From DASUPK01 sp963728875 (lineage in GTDB: Bacteria; Actinomycetota; Thermoleophilia; Solirubrobacterales; 70-9), in NCBI GenBank assembly GCA_963728875.1, contig CAVSLJ010000006.1, positions 1 through 64,000 of the forward strand: a stretch of 64,000 nucleotides of DNA. The letters are read 5' to 3'. This document shows, in pieces, positions 17,331-25,360 of this stretch. Numbering within the stretch: the stretch's first letter is position 1; the number at the start of each line of letters is the position of its first letter. Position numbers and translations under genes: made by a program. Below the pieces are notes generated by a model. It was not told the DNA's origin, did no database searches, and saw nothing but the letters and a program-made list of their open reading frames with translations.

Positions 17331-17714
17331 TTACGCGGCAGCCTTGGACAGCTTGCCGCCGGCCTCGAGCTCTTCGCGGACCTTGCGGACATGGCCCGTG
17401 GAGCAATTGGCACGCTTGGCGATTACGCCGTCGGGCTCCTCGGGGCTTCGCTTGAGCTCGAACTCGAGCAGCGCCTGGCGCCGGGAGGCCCAGCCGTCAC
17501 CCTTGGCGCCGATGGTCGCCTTCTCGACGGCCTTCTCACGCTGGCAGTGCAGGCAGAGCCACTGGCCGCCGGCCTTGGTCCAGCCCTCCGGTCGACGGGG
17601 GGTGGACTTGCTGCCTGCGGCGTAGCGCACGGTCACCTCGCAGCCGGCACAGGTCCAGCGCCGGGTGCGGGGCGCGCGAGCGCGCGAATTGTGAGCGGTC
17701 TTGGTCTGAGACAT
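17331..17714 (-). CDS. Zinc-ribbon / HTH-like small protein
   Basis: 127 residues with a strong GGAGGTAACTC-ATG start. N-terminal basic tail, then a zinc-ribbon-like CAGC (about 22-25) and CLHC (about 54-57) pair, and a C-terminal segment DGVIAKRANCSTGHVRKVREEL that looks like a helix-turn-helix. This suggests a DNA-binding or nucleic-acid-associated protein, function unknown. The stop codon sits inside a GCCGC-TTAC-GCGGC hairpin. Two imperfect copies of a CTGCAAATG element lie 70-155 bases upstream and might be its own operator. Confidence 0.7.
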   Translation of the reverse strand: MSQTKTAHNSRARAPRTRRWTCAGCEVTVRYAAGSKSTPRRPEGWTKAGGQWLCLHCQREKAVEKATIGAKGDGWASRRQALLEFELKRSPEEPDGVIAKRANCSTGHVRKVREELEAGGKLSKAAA

Positions 17715-17783
17715 GAGTTACCTCCGCGGTCGAGTGCTGCGTTCGCGAAGGCTGCCTGTAGTTGGAAGAGCTGCGCGAAAACG

Positions 17784-17867
17784 CTGCAAATGCCGGGTTT
17801 CCATGGCCCGGCGGGGTCGTACATATTAGCAGATGCTGAAATGCCTGCAAATGGCCGGTTTTTGGCC
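17784..17867. promoter_or_regulatory. Two imperfect CTGCAAATG(G)CCGG hairpin repeats
   Basis: CTGCAAATGCCGGGTTTCC (from 17784, closing with ATGGCCCGG) and CTGCAAATGGCCGGTTTTTG (from 17845, closing with GCC) are 61 bases apart. Both are followed by a short inverted repeat (CCGGG/CCCGG and GGCC/GGCC). They lie in an AT-richer gap between the divergent zinc-ribbon gene and the GT-C-like gene, so an operator or promoter role is plausible. Confidence 0.4.
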
Positions 17868-17934
17868 AAATTCCGCAGATTTCACGCCTCGGTGACGCAA
17901 TTGGACCGCCCGAACCGCTACGAATACCGGCCGC

Positions 17935-19413
17935 GTGCGCGGCACCGATGCAACCGCCGATTCCGGCGGCCGCTTGACCTCGCGATCAACCTGGGCCCTG
18001 ATCGGGGCCCTGATCGCGCTCGTCGGCGCGCTCGCGCTCTGCCTGGACCGTTTCCACAACGGCGACTTCTACCTGTCGCTGATGAGCGGCCGGTTCATCG
18101 CCCAGCACGGTTTTGCCACGCACGATCCGTTCTCGACGGTCTCGCACGGAGGCACCTGGCTGAACCAGCAGTGGCTCTCCGAACTGGCGTTCTTCCGTGT
18201 CTCCGAGGTCTTCGGGCCCACGGGATTGACCGTGCTCTACGCGCTGCTGATCACCGTGCCGCTGTCGCTCCTGCTCTGGATCTGCCGCCGGAAGGGGTGG
18301 CCGATGCTGGTGGCCGTCGCGGCGTTCTACTTCCCGGGTGTCCTCGCGGTGATCCATCCGCGGGCGGCGGGGTTCACCGTGCTGATCTTCACGCTGCTGA
18401 TCGCGCGTGCTGGTCGCGCTCCGGGGGCGGGGCACCGGGCGAACCGGTCAGGGGCATGCCTGGTGGGCGCCGTTGGCGATCCTCGCGCTGTTCGCGCTCT
18501 GGGCGAACCTGCACGGCGGGTTCATCGCGGGCTTCCTGCTCCTCGGACTGGCGACGATCGGGCTGGCGATCGATCACTGGCGCGGGATACCGGGTTCCGT
18601 GCCGCTCTCGCTGCGTCGCGGTCCTCGGGCTCGTCGCCGTTCTCGCCGCGGCGATCGTCACCGTTGCCACCCCGCTCGGCGCGGCGATCTGGGACTACCT
18701 GCTCAGCTTCCAGAACCAGGCCATCTCGCTGGCGAGCACGGAGTGGGAGTCCGCCTTCAGCTCGCCGCTGGCGGTGCTGTACCTCTCCCTGGCGACCGTG
18801 CTTCGCCGCCTGGATGTGGGTGCGCTCACCCCGGCCGCGGCGGGCGACCACCCTGCTGGTCACGGCGGGGTTCCTCGTCTTCGCCGGCTACTCCGTCCGC
18901 AACATCGTCTTCATCGGCCCGATTCTCGCCCTGCAGGTGGCGTGGACCGCTCCGAACCGAGGCCCGACGCCGGTGCGCGGCCCCGTTGCGCTGTTCGGCG
19001 CGGCGGCAGCGGCTGCGGCGCTCGTCTGGGGCTTGGTGCTGGGCCCGGCGCGCGACGACCCGACGCTCGGCTTCCCCGTCGCCGACTACGCGATCGCTCA
19101 TCCGCCCGAGCACGGACGGATCGTCACCTACGCGGGCGTCGGCTCCTACATCAACTGGCGCTCGCCGAACACGCCGGTGGTGATCAACGGCTGGCTCGAG
19201 CAGTACACGCCGCAGGAGCTGCGGGACAACTACGGGGTGTTGCGCGCCTGGACCGCGGATCTCCCGGGCGCGCTGCGGCGCATCCAGGCGGGAGCCGTGA
19301 TCACTCACGTGAACTCGGCGATTCGCCGGCTCGAGGCGGCGGGCTTCCGGGCGGAGTTCACCTCCCCCGATGGGACCTATCTGGTCCGTGTGCCGCAAGC
19401 ACGCCGAGCGTGA
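17935..19413 (+). CDS. GT-C-like polytopic membrane protein, interrupted by about three frameshifts
   Basis: Stitching three frames gives a continuous membrane protein of about 490 residues. Start region STWALIGALIALVGALALCL then NGDFYLSLMSGRFIAQHGF; shift near 18405 into VLVALRGRGTG and APLAILALFALWANLHGGF; shift near 18615 into AVLGLVAVLAAAIVTVATPLG; shift near 18800 back into FAAWMWVRSPRPRRATTLLV and onward to the soluble C-terminus (PDGTYLVRVPQ). The acidic DFYLSLMSGR loop after the first span recalls GT-C glycosyltransferases, but the family is not certain. Hydrophobic spans and codon pattern continue cleanly across each break, favouring sequence errors over decay. Confidence 0.6.
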   Translation: MRGTDATADSGGRLTSRSTWALIGALIALVGALALCLDRFHNGDFYLSLMSGRFIAQHGFATHDPFSTVSHGGTWLNQQWLSELAFFRVSEVFGPTGLTVLYALLITVPLSLLLWICRRKGWPMLVAVAAFYFPGVLAVIHPRAAGFTVLIFTLLIARAGRAPGAGHRANRSGACLVGAVGDPRAVRALGEPARRVHRGLPAPRTGDDRAGDRSLARDTGFRAALAASRSSGSSPFSPRRSSPLPPRSARRSGTTCSASRTRPSRWRARSGSPPSARRWRCCTSPWRPCFAAWMWVRSPRPRRATTLLVTAGFLVFAGYSVRNIVFIGPILALQVAWTAPNRGPTPVRGPVALFGAAAAAAALVWGLVLGPARDDPTLGFPVADYAIAHPPEHGRIVTYAGVGSYINWRSPNTPVVINGWLEQYTPQELRDNYGVLRAWTADLPGALRRIQAGAVITHVNSAIRRLEAAGFRAEFTSPDGTYLVRVPQARRA

Positions 19414-19452
19414 GCGGGCCTTAACGCTCGGCTCTACCATCTCGCGCCTCCG

Positions 19453-20807
19453 ATGGAGTCCCTCCCGGGAACCGCTGATTCTGCGATCGAGCCGGCTGCC
19501 GTCGCGCCGCCGGCGATCCCTTCGGTCCCGAGAGTGAAGGCCGGACACCGAGCCCTGATCGCCAACTCGTTCCTGGGCGGGATGATCGTCTCCGGCTTCC
19601 TGATGGCGGCCGGCGCGGCGGCCAAGCACTACGGCCCGACCCTGCACATCCACCACGGCCTGCCGACGCTCGATCCGGGGGCCGCTGCACGGGTCTCGGG
19701 CTGTCGCTGAGCGGCACCGAGTTCGCCGTCCTCTTCATCGTGCTCGGCGTCTGCTACCTCGGAGTCCTGCTGTTCGCGGACTCCGTGCGATTCCGGGTCG
19801 GCATCGGGGCGATCGTCGCGCTGCACCTGGTCTTCCTGGTCGCGCCGCCGCTGCTCTCCAGCGACATCTTCAACTACGTCGGATACGCGCGGCTCGACGC
19901 GGTTCATCACCTGAACCCTTATGTCCACCCGCTCTCGGCCGCGCCGACCGATCCGTCCTACATCTACGTGGGCTGGCCGCTCAACACGACCGCGTACGGG
20001 CCGCTGTTCACGCTCGGCACCCTGCCGGTCGGCTGGGCCAGCTTCACGGCCGGGATCTGGCTGCTCAAGCTCTCGGCCGCCGTCGCCAGCCTCGCCTGCG
20101 TCGCGCTGGTCTGGATGTGCGCGACCCGCCTGGGCCGGCCGGCGCTGCCGGCGACCCTGTTCTTCGGGCTCAATCCCGTCCTGCTGGCCTACGCCGTCGG
20201 CGGCGCTCACAACGACCTGCTCATGCTGGTCGCCGCGCTCGGCGGGATCTACTGATGCTCGCCGGACGGGAGTCCGGGATGGCGTCGCTCGTGGTCGCGG
20301 TTGCCGTGAAGAGCTCCTCGGTCGTCCTGCTGCCGTTCGCCCTGCTCGGCTCCCGGCGGCCGTGGAAGGCGATCGTCTGGGGCGTGGGTGCGGCCGCCCT
20401 GGTGGGGGTCGTGACCCTGCTCGCCTTCGGGACGCACATCTCCAGCCTCCTCCACGTGCTGCAGCGCGACGCTCGGCTGGAGACGCCGAACGATATCCCC
20501 GGGGTGATCAACAACGTCCTCGGGCTCGGCATCTCGACCCACACGCTCGGGCCGGATCGGCATGTTCGTCCTGCTGCCCACGATCGCTCTGCTGCTGGTG
20601 CGGGTCTACCGCGGTGGCGACTGGCTGGAGAACGCCGGCTGGGCGACCTGCGCGGTGATCGTGACCACCACCTGGTTCCTGCCCTGGTATCTGGTCTGGT
20701 TCCTGCCGCTGGCGACGCTCGCCGTCCGGCCCTACCAGCGCGCCACGGCGCTGGCCTTGACGGCGCTGGCGATCGGGCTACAGCTGCCGTTGATTTTTGG
20801 TCACTAG
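19453..20807 (+). CDS. MptB-like polyprenyl-phosphate mannosyltransferase, interrupted by about three frameshifts
   Basis: The frames join near 19685, 20250 and 20550 to give a polytopic protein of about 450 residues. Signature loop: LSSDIFNYVGYARL, NPYVHPL, then YVGWPLNTTAYGPLF, which matches the alpha-(1-6)-mannopyranosyltransferase (MptA/MptB) GT-C family with its catalytic Asp in the first extracytoplasmic loop. Later segments FGLNPVLLAYAVGGAHNDLL and TTTWFLPWYLVWFLPLA are also family-typical. It would elongate a mannan on the outer face of the membrane from polyprenyl-phosphate-mannose. Pairs logically with the preceding GT-C-like gene and the GH76 gene. Confidence 0.68.
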
Positions 20808-20813
20808 CGGCTA

Positions 20814-20911
20814 GCGGCCACCAGGCCGCTCCACTTTGGAGCGAAGGGCGAAGCCCGTAGCGACTCATGTGGGGCGGCCGCTTGTGGCCGCGATCTTTAT
20901 GGCGAAGCCGT
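20814..20911 (+). repeat. Structured intergenic repeat, copy A
   Basis: First of three copies. 5' arm GCGGCCACCAGGCCGC (20814-20829), inner hairpin GGGC-GAA-GCCC, conserved CATGTGGGG, 3' arm GCGGCCGCTTGTGGCCGC (20874-20891) that is an imperfect inverted repeat of the 5' arm, and a tail with GGC-GAA-GCC ending ATGGCGAAGCCGT. It fills the gap between the convergent mannosyltransferase and SHOCT genes, ending 11 bases from the SHOCT stop. Confidence 0.8.
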
Positions 20912-20922
20912 GTAGCCGGCCC

Positions 20923-21486
20923 CTACTGATTCAAAATCTTCGCCTTCTCGGCCTCGAACTCGGCTTCGGTGAGGGCGCCGGACTCCTTCAGCTTGGCGAG
21001 CTTCTCGAGCTGCTCGACCGGATCCGCCTGAGGCTGGGCCGGTGCGGGGGCCATGCCCGGCATCTGGCCCATTCCCTGCATCCCCGCCGCCTGGGCGCGC
21101 ATCTGCTGCGCCTGCTCCATCAGCTGGCCGATCTGGCTCGGATCGATGCCGGCGGCCGAGAACGCCGCCGACTGCTGGGCCTCCGGCGAGTAGTCGACGA
21201 TGATCTTGTCGTGGTCGTTCGGGTCGTAGAGGACCGGCACGGTCTGTCCCGCGCTCGGCACCGCCATCTGCGGGAAGCTGAAACGCTTCTTGACCTCGAA
21301 CTCGGGCTCGTCGTCGGGCTGAACCCGAAGGTGGGCCTTGAGGGCGAGCTCGGTGTTGGCGACCACGCCCTCGGCGCCGCGGGTCACGGCCATGCCCTTC
21401 TCGGCGATCTCGACGATGGTGGCGTTCGCGCGTTTTCCGCTCTCCTCCAGCTGCTTCTTCAGCTTCTTCGACGGCTTACCCAGCAT
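20923..21486 (-). CDS. SHOCT-domain protein
   Basis: 187 residues. The N-terminal 100 residues (ANATIVEIAEKGMAVTRGAEGV, VLYDPNDHDKIIVDYSPE) resemble the small beta domain seen with DUF3592-like proteins. A Gln/Met/Pro-rich linker (about 115-155) leads to a C-terminal SHOCT helix pair, DPVEQLEKLAKLKESGALT followed by EAEFEAEKAKIL. SHOCT domains are short oligomerisation helices on many bacterial proteins; no enzymatic role is evident. GGAGGAG lies seven bases before the ATG. Flanked on both sides by copies of the structured repeat. Confidence 0.82.
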   Translation of the reverse strand: MLGKPSKKLKKQLEESGKRANATIVEIAEKGMAVTRGAEGVVANTELALKAHLRVQPDDEPEFEVKKRFSFPQMAVPSAGQTVPVLYDPNDHDKIIVDYSPEAQQSAAFSAAGIDPSQIGQLMEQAQQMRAQAAGMQGMGQMPGMAPAPAQPQADPVEQLEKLAKLKESGALTEAEFEAEKAKILNQ

Positions 21487-21500
21487 TGGTCTCTCCTCCA

Positions 21501-21595
21501 GTGGCCACCAGGCCGGTCCACCATGAGCGAGGGGCGCAGCCCCGAGCGGTTATGTGGCCCGGCCGCTTGTGGCCACGATCATATGGCGAAGCCGT
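21501..21595 (+). repeat. Structured intergenic repeat, copy B
   Basis: Second copy. 5' arm GTGGCCACCAGGCCGG (21501-21516), inner hairpin GGGGC-GCA-GCCCC, TTATGTGG, 3' arm CCGGCCGCTTGTGGCCAC (21559-21576), tail ATGGCGAAGCCGT. Compared with copies A and C, arm positions 2 and 16 differ and their partners in the 3' arm change to match. It starts 15 bases upstream of the SHOCT ATG and ends 9 bases from the DoxX stop. Confidence 0.8.
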
Positions 21596-21603
21596 GCTCC
21601 CCG

Positions 21604-22116
21604 TTACGAAACAGGATGCGGCTCATGGCCGGCGTACGTGCGGCCCGAGAGAACGGCTCCGACACCGCCGATCACGCCGACGACGAGAGCCCCGATCGCC
21701 CAGGCGGTGCCGTGCAGATCGAAGCCGAAGGCGTTGTCGAGTGACCAGCTGCCTGCCCCGGCACCCGCGAGGGCGAAGACGACGGCGGCCATCACCAGGT
21801 TGAACTCGTAGCCCTGGTTGGTGTTCCAGATTCCGTTCGGGGCGTGCACCGTGATCACGGCGACGGTCATCACCGCGATCAGGACGGCCGCTGCGAACGG
21901 AGTGAACAGGCCGAGCACGAGCAGAGCGCCGCCGCCGAACTCAGCTGCGCCGGCGGCCCGAGCATGAAGCCAGCCCGGGCGGAGGCCGATGTTGTCGAAC
22001 ATCCCCGCGGTACCGTCGAGGCCGCCACCGCCGAAGGCGCCGAAGAGCTTCTGGGCGCCGTGGCCGACGAAGAGCAGTCCCGCGACGACGCGGAGCACAA
22101 GCAGTGCGAGATCCAT
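21604..22116 (-). CDS. DoxX-family membrane protein
   Basis: 170 residues with four predicted membrane spans. N-terminal LLVLRVVAGLLFVGHGAQKLFGAFGG is the classic DoxX signature, followed by LGLRPG-like IGLRPGWLHARAAGAAEFGGGALLVLGLF and a third/fourth span. DoxX proteins act in thiol/oxidative stress complexes or as quinone-linked subunits in several bacteria; the role here is unknown. An AGGAGGAT-like Shine-Dalgarno sits before the ATG and a perfect 11-bp-armed palindrome lies 32-57 bases upstream, indicating regulation by a dimeric repressor. A second DoxX-like gene is at 36667. Confidence 0.88.
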   Translation of the reverse strand: MDLALLVLRVVAGLLFVGHGAQKLFGAFGGGGLDGTAGMFDNIGLRPGWLHARAAGAAEFGGGALLVLGLFTPFAAAVLIAVMTVAVITVHAPNGIWNTNQGYEFNLVMAAVVFALAGAGAGSWSLDNAFGFDLHGTAWAIGALVVGVIGGVGAVLSGRTYAGHEPHPVS

Positions 22117-22147
22117 GTGGATCCTCCTTGAAGGTCGAAGTCCGGGT

Positions 22148-22173
22148 GAATTACTTGCCCGCGCAAGTAATTC
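22148..22173. promoter_or_regulatory. Perfect palindromic operator upstream of doxX
   Basis: GAATTACTTGC - CCGC - GCAAGTAATTC has two perfect 11-bp arms. It is strikingly AT-rich for this genome and lies between the DoxX start and the lipase stop. The TTACTTGC/GCAAGTAA core resembles MarR/HxlR-type redox repressor sites; the cognate regulator is not in the window. Confidence 0.7.
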
Positions 22174-22188
22174 CCAAACCTCGCCGGC

Positions 22189-23166
22189 TCAGCGCGGAGG
22201 GCCGGAGTAGCCGGGCGCGCCGATCAGCGGCAGCACCAGGGTGCACAGCACGGCCTCCGGGTGGTTCGGGTCGAGCGCGTTGAGCACGTCCTGGGCGACG
22301 ACGGGGTCGGCGGCCACCGCGACGTGCTCCGCCTGATCGAGCGGGCACTGCTTCTGGACGACGATGTTGGTCATGTTGGGCGCCGACTCGATGCCGCTCG
22401 TGTAGGGCACGACCAGCTCGTCGTTGCGGGTGACGATGCTGGTATAGGTCACGCCGGGGACGGCGATGCCACCGGCGCGCAGCTTCGCGAGGAAGTCCGA
22501 GCCGGCGAGGAACTCCGGGCAGGATGCGCAGAAGGAGGAGACGGCCTGCTCCACGCCGCTCGAGATCCCGAACGCCTTGCCGAGCTGATCGACGCTGGCG
22601 AGTCCGGCGAGGTTGGTCCCGTGCCAGAGCGTGGTGATGCCGACGTAACGGCGCACGACTCGGTCGCCGCCGAGGAACTTGACGTAGTAGTCGGGCATCA
22701 GGCTTCCCTCGGAGTGACCGACGATGTCGACGTGGCCGGCGCCGGTGGCGTCGCGGACCCGGTTGACGAAGCCCGAGAGCTGCTGGGCGCTCTCCTCCAT
22801 CGTCGCCAGGCCGCCCGGCTGGTACCCGGGGAACGAGACCTCCGGCCTCGTGCCATAGGTGAGGGAGAAGACGCAGTACCCGTGGTTGGCGAGCAGGGGG
22901 GAGATGGTCTGCCAGTTGTCGGTCTGGTTCGCGAGCAGGCCGTGGACCAGCACCACGGGTCGCGGGTGCGCGGCGCTCGGGTGACAGGAGAAGTCGTTGG
23001 CGCCCGGCGGCGGCGAGTCCGGGTGTTGGGCCTGGGCGAGGAGCCCCTGGCTGAAGTCGTAGCTGACGGGATAGGGGGCGGCGTTCGCCAGAGCGGGGGC
23101 GGCAAGCAAGGCGGCGACGGCGACAGCCGCACCAAGCAGCGCTCTCGGTACCCCCCGGGTCCCCAT
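22189..23166 (-). CDS. Secreted triacylglycerol lipase (lipase class 2 / EstA-like)
   Basis: About 325 residues with a signal peptide (ALLGAAVAVAALLAAPALANA). Oxyanion motif PVVLVHGLLANQTDNW, nucleophile elbow VGHSEGS (Ser), and DIVGHSEGSLMPDYYVKFLGG are typical of actinobacterial extracellular lipases of this group. SIVTRNDELVVPY carries the likely catalytic Asp; the C-terminal DQAEHVAVAADP region the His. Cys pairs (FSCHP, FCASCPE, QKQCPL) suggest disulfides. ATG at 23166 is chosen; ATG at 23190 is an alternative. Divergent from the WS/DGAT gene with overlapping promoter space, pairing triglyceride breakdown with synthesis. Confidence 0.86.
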   Translation of the reverse strand: MGTRGVPRALLGAAVAVAALLAAPALANAAPYPVSYDFSQGLLAQAQHPDSPPPGANDFSCHPSAAHPRPVVLVHGLLANQTDNWQTISPLLANHGYCVFSLTYGTRPEVSFPGYQPGGLATMEESAQQLSGFVNRVRDATGAGHVDIVGHSEGSLMPDYYVKFLGGDRVVRRYVGITTLWHGTNLAGLASVDQLGKAFGISSGVEQAVSSFCASCPEFLAGSDFLAKLRAGGIAVPGVTYTSIVTRNDELVVPYTSGIESAPNMTNIVVQKQCPLDQAEHVAVAADPVVAQDVLNALDPNHPEAVLCTLVLPLIGAPGYSGPPR

Positions 23167-23189
23167 TGCCAGGGTGGAATCTACCCCCA

Positions 23190-23195
23190 TATGCT
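23190..23195 (+). promoter_or_regulatory. -10 box of a leaderless transcript for WS/DGAT
   Basis: TATGCT ends six bases before ATG 23202, the distance expected when transcription starts at the start codon. Confidence 0.5.
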
Positions 23196-23201
23196 TCGCT
23201 C

Positions 23202-24647
23202 ATGCGTCAGTTGACCAGCCTCGACGCGCAGTTCCTGGCGCTCGAGAGCTCGAATCAGACCGGGCACGTCGCCGGGCTGACGATCCTCGATCCCTCGACC
23301 AAGCCGAGCGGGGAGCTCACCTTCAAGGACATCTGGGCCCTGATGGAGGAGCGCCTGCCGCTCCTGCCGCCCCTGCGCTGGCGCCTGGTCGAGGTCCCCT
23401 TCGGGCTCGACTACCCGTACTGGCTTGACGATCCCAACTTCGACCTCGACTTCCACGTCCGCGAGCTGGCGCTGCCGCCCGGAGGAGCGAAGGAGAAGCT
23501 CGCGGAGCAGGCGGCCCGGATCGCGGCCCGTCCGCTGGACCGCTCGCGGCCGCTCTGGGAGATCTACCTGATCCATGGGCTCGAGGACGGTCACAAGGCT
23601 CTGCTCACCAAGATCCATCACTCGCTGATCGATGGTCTCTCGGGCGCGGAGATCATGGGCGTGCTCTTCGACCTCGCCCCCGAGGGCCGAGAGCTGCCCG
23701 AGCCCAGCGAGAACGGGGCCGACCGCCAACCGACCGAGGTCGAGATGCTCACCCGGGGCCTGATGGGCCTGCCGCGGTATCCACTACGGATTCTGCGCTC
23801 CCTGCCGCGAGCGCTCCCGAACCTCGACGAGTCGCCGGTCTTCGCGGGAATTCCCGGCACGGGGCTCGTCGCCAAGGTCACCGACCGCCTGACGCGGCCG
23901 TTCAGCAACCGCGAGAGCGGAGTCCTCGCCCACACCACGTACAAGGCGCCGAAGACCTGCTTCAACGGCCGAATCTCGCCGCACCGCCGCTTCGCCTTCG
24001 GCCAGCTCGACCTGGACGAGGTCAAGGAGGTGAAGAACAAGTACGGCGTCACGGTCAACGACGTGGTCGTCTCCGTCTGCTCCGGTGCCGTTCGGAGCTG
24101 GCTGCTCGAGCACGACGATCTGCCGCCCGATCCGCTGGTCGTCCAGGTGCCCGTCTCGGTCAGGACCGATGAGCAGATGGGGACCTTCGGCAACCGGATC
24201 ATGCTGATGAGCGCGCCGTTCTTCACCAACGAGCCGGATGCCAAGCGGCGGTTGGAGAAGACCCACCGCGCCCTGGCGGCGATGAAGGAGCATCACCGGG
24301 CGCTGCCGGCGGAGCTGCTCCAGGACACCAATCACTTCATCCCGCCCGCGGTCTTCGCTCGCGCCGCCCGCGCGACCTTCGCGATCTCGACCAGCGGCCG
24401 GGGCAGGCCGACCTGGAACCTCGTCGTCTCCAACGTGCCAGGGCCGCAGTTCCCCCTCTACTGCGCGGGCGCCAGGCTGGTCGCCAACTATCCCGTCTCG
24501 GTGATCACCGACGGGATGGGGCTCAACATGACCGTGATGAGCTACTGCGGGAAGATGGACTTCGGCATCGTCGCCGACCGCGACCAGATGCCCGACCTCT
24601 GGTCGATGCTCGACCGGCTGCGCGACTCGCTCGAGGAGCTCAAGTAG
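23202..24647 (+). CDS. Wax ester synthase / acyl-CoA:diacylglycerol acyltransferase (WS/DGAT)
   Basis: 481 residues. N-terminal RQLTSLDAQFLALESSNQTG, PLWEIYLIHG and the condensing motif KIHHSLIDGLSG (HHxxxDG, catalytic second His) define the WS/DGAT family. NDVVVSVCSGAVRSWL and the C-terminal NLVVSNVPGPQFPLYC are also diagnostic. It esterifies diacylglycerol or fatty alcohols with acyl-CoA to make storage triacylglycerol or wax esters at the membrane-lipid body interface. The start follows a TATGCT box by six bases. A thioesterase gene follows and a lipase gene lies divergently. Confidence 0.93.
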   Translation: MRQLTSLDAQFLALESSNQTGHVAGLTILDPSTKPSGELTFKDIWALMEERLPLLPPLRWRLVEVPFGLDYPYWLDDPNFDLDFHVRELALPPGGAKEKLAEQAARIAARPLDRSRPLWEIYLIHGLEDGHKALLTKIHHSLIDGLSGAEIMGVLFDLAPEGRELPEPSENGADRQPTEVEMLTRGLMGLPRYPLRILRSLPRALPNLDESPVFAGIPGTGLVAKVTDRLTRPFSNRESGVLAHTTYKAPKTCFNGRISPHRRFAFGQLDLDEVKEVKNKYGVTVNDVVVSVCSGAVRSWLLEHDDLPPDPLVVQVPVSVRTDEQMGTFGNRIMLMSAPFFTNEPDAKRRLEKTHRALAAMKEHHRALPAELLQDTNHFIPPAVFARAARATFAISTSGRGRPTWNLVVSNVPGPQFPLYCAGARLVANYPVSVITDGMGLNMTVMSYCGKMDFGIVADRDQMPDLWSMLDRLRDSLEELK

Positions 24648-24706
24648 CGGCGGAGCTGACCGAGATCGTTCCGGACGCCGGGAAGGGCCGCGCGTACGAG
24701 CAGGAG

Positions 24707-25360
24707 ATGCGGCCGGGCATCGCTGATGCGAACGCGGCGGGCCGCTGCCGGCTCGATGCGATGGCCCGCTGGTTGCAGGACATCGCCTACGCGGACCTGA
24801 TCGAGGCCGGTTTCGAGGGCCGCGGCGCCTGGATCGTCCGGCGTACGCGGATCCGCGTCGAGCGATTTCCCCGCTTTGGAGAGGAGCTGACGTTGCGGAC
24901 GTTCTGCAGCGGCATCGGCCGGTTCTCGGCCGAGCGGCGAACCTCGTTCAAGGGCGAGGGCGCGGCCGTCGAGACCGTCTCCATCTGGGTGTGCCTCGAT
25001 CCCGAGCGCGGGCGGCCGATGCGCTTTCCGCCCGACTTCATCGCCGCGTATGAAGTGAGCGCGGCTGGCCGCGGCGCGAACGTCCGCCTGCGCCATCCGG
25101 AGCCGCCCGCGGATGCGGAGCGCTCGCCGTGGCATTTCCGCGCGGCCGAGATGGATTCAGCGGGCCACATCAACAACTCCCACTACTGGGTGCCGCTGGA
25201 GGAGGAGCTGGCGAGCGGGCCGGAGCCGGAGTCGATCGACGTCGAGATCGGGTATCGCGACCCGGCGATGCCCGGCGAGGCGGTCCTGCTGCGGCAGGGC
25301 TCTTCGATGTGGATCACTGGCCCCGAGGGGGCCGTTCATGCTTCGCTGCTGCGCGGCTAG
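24707..25360 (+). CDS. Acyl-ACP thioesterase-like double hot-dog protein
   Basis: 217 residues from the first ATG; homologous-looking sequence (EIVPDAGKGRAYEQE) continues upstream to the WS/DGAT stop without a standard start codon, so the true start may be further 5' or the first hot-dog is slightly short. First hot-dog: RLDAMARWLQDIAYADLIEAGF and TLRTFCSGIGRFSAERRTSF; second: EMDSAGHINNSHYWVPLEEEL with the FatA-like H-x-N-N. It probably releases fatty acids from acyl-ACP. The stop overlaps the convergent hydrolase stop by 4 bases. Confidence 0.82.
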   Translation: MRPGIADANAAGRCRLDAMARWLQDIAYADLIEAGFEGRGAWIVRRTRIRVERFPRFGEELTLRTFCSGIGRFSAERRTSFKGEGAAVETVSIWVCLDPERGRPMRFPPDFIAAYEVSAAGRGANVRLRHPEPPADAERSPWHFRAAEMDSAGHINNSHYWVPLEEELASGPEPESIDVEIGYRDPAMPGEAVLLRQGSSMWITGPEGAVHASLLRG

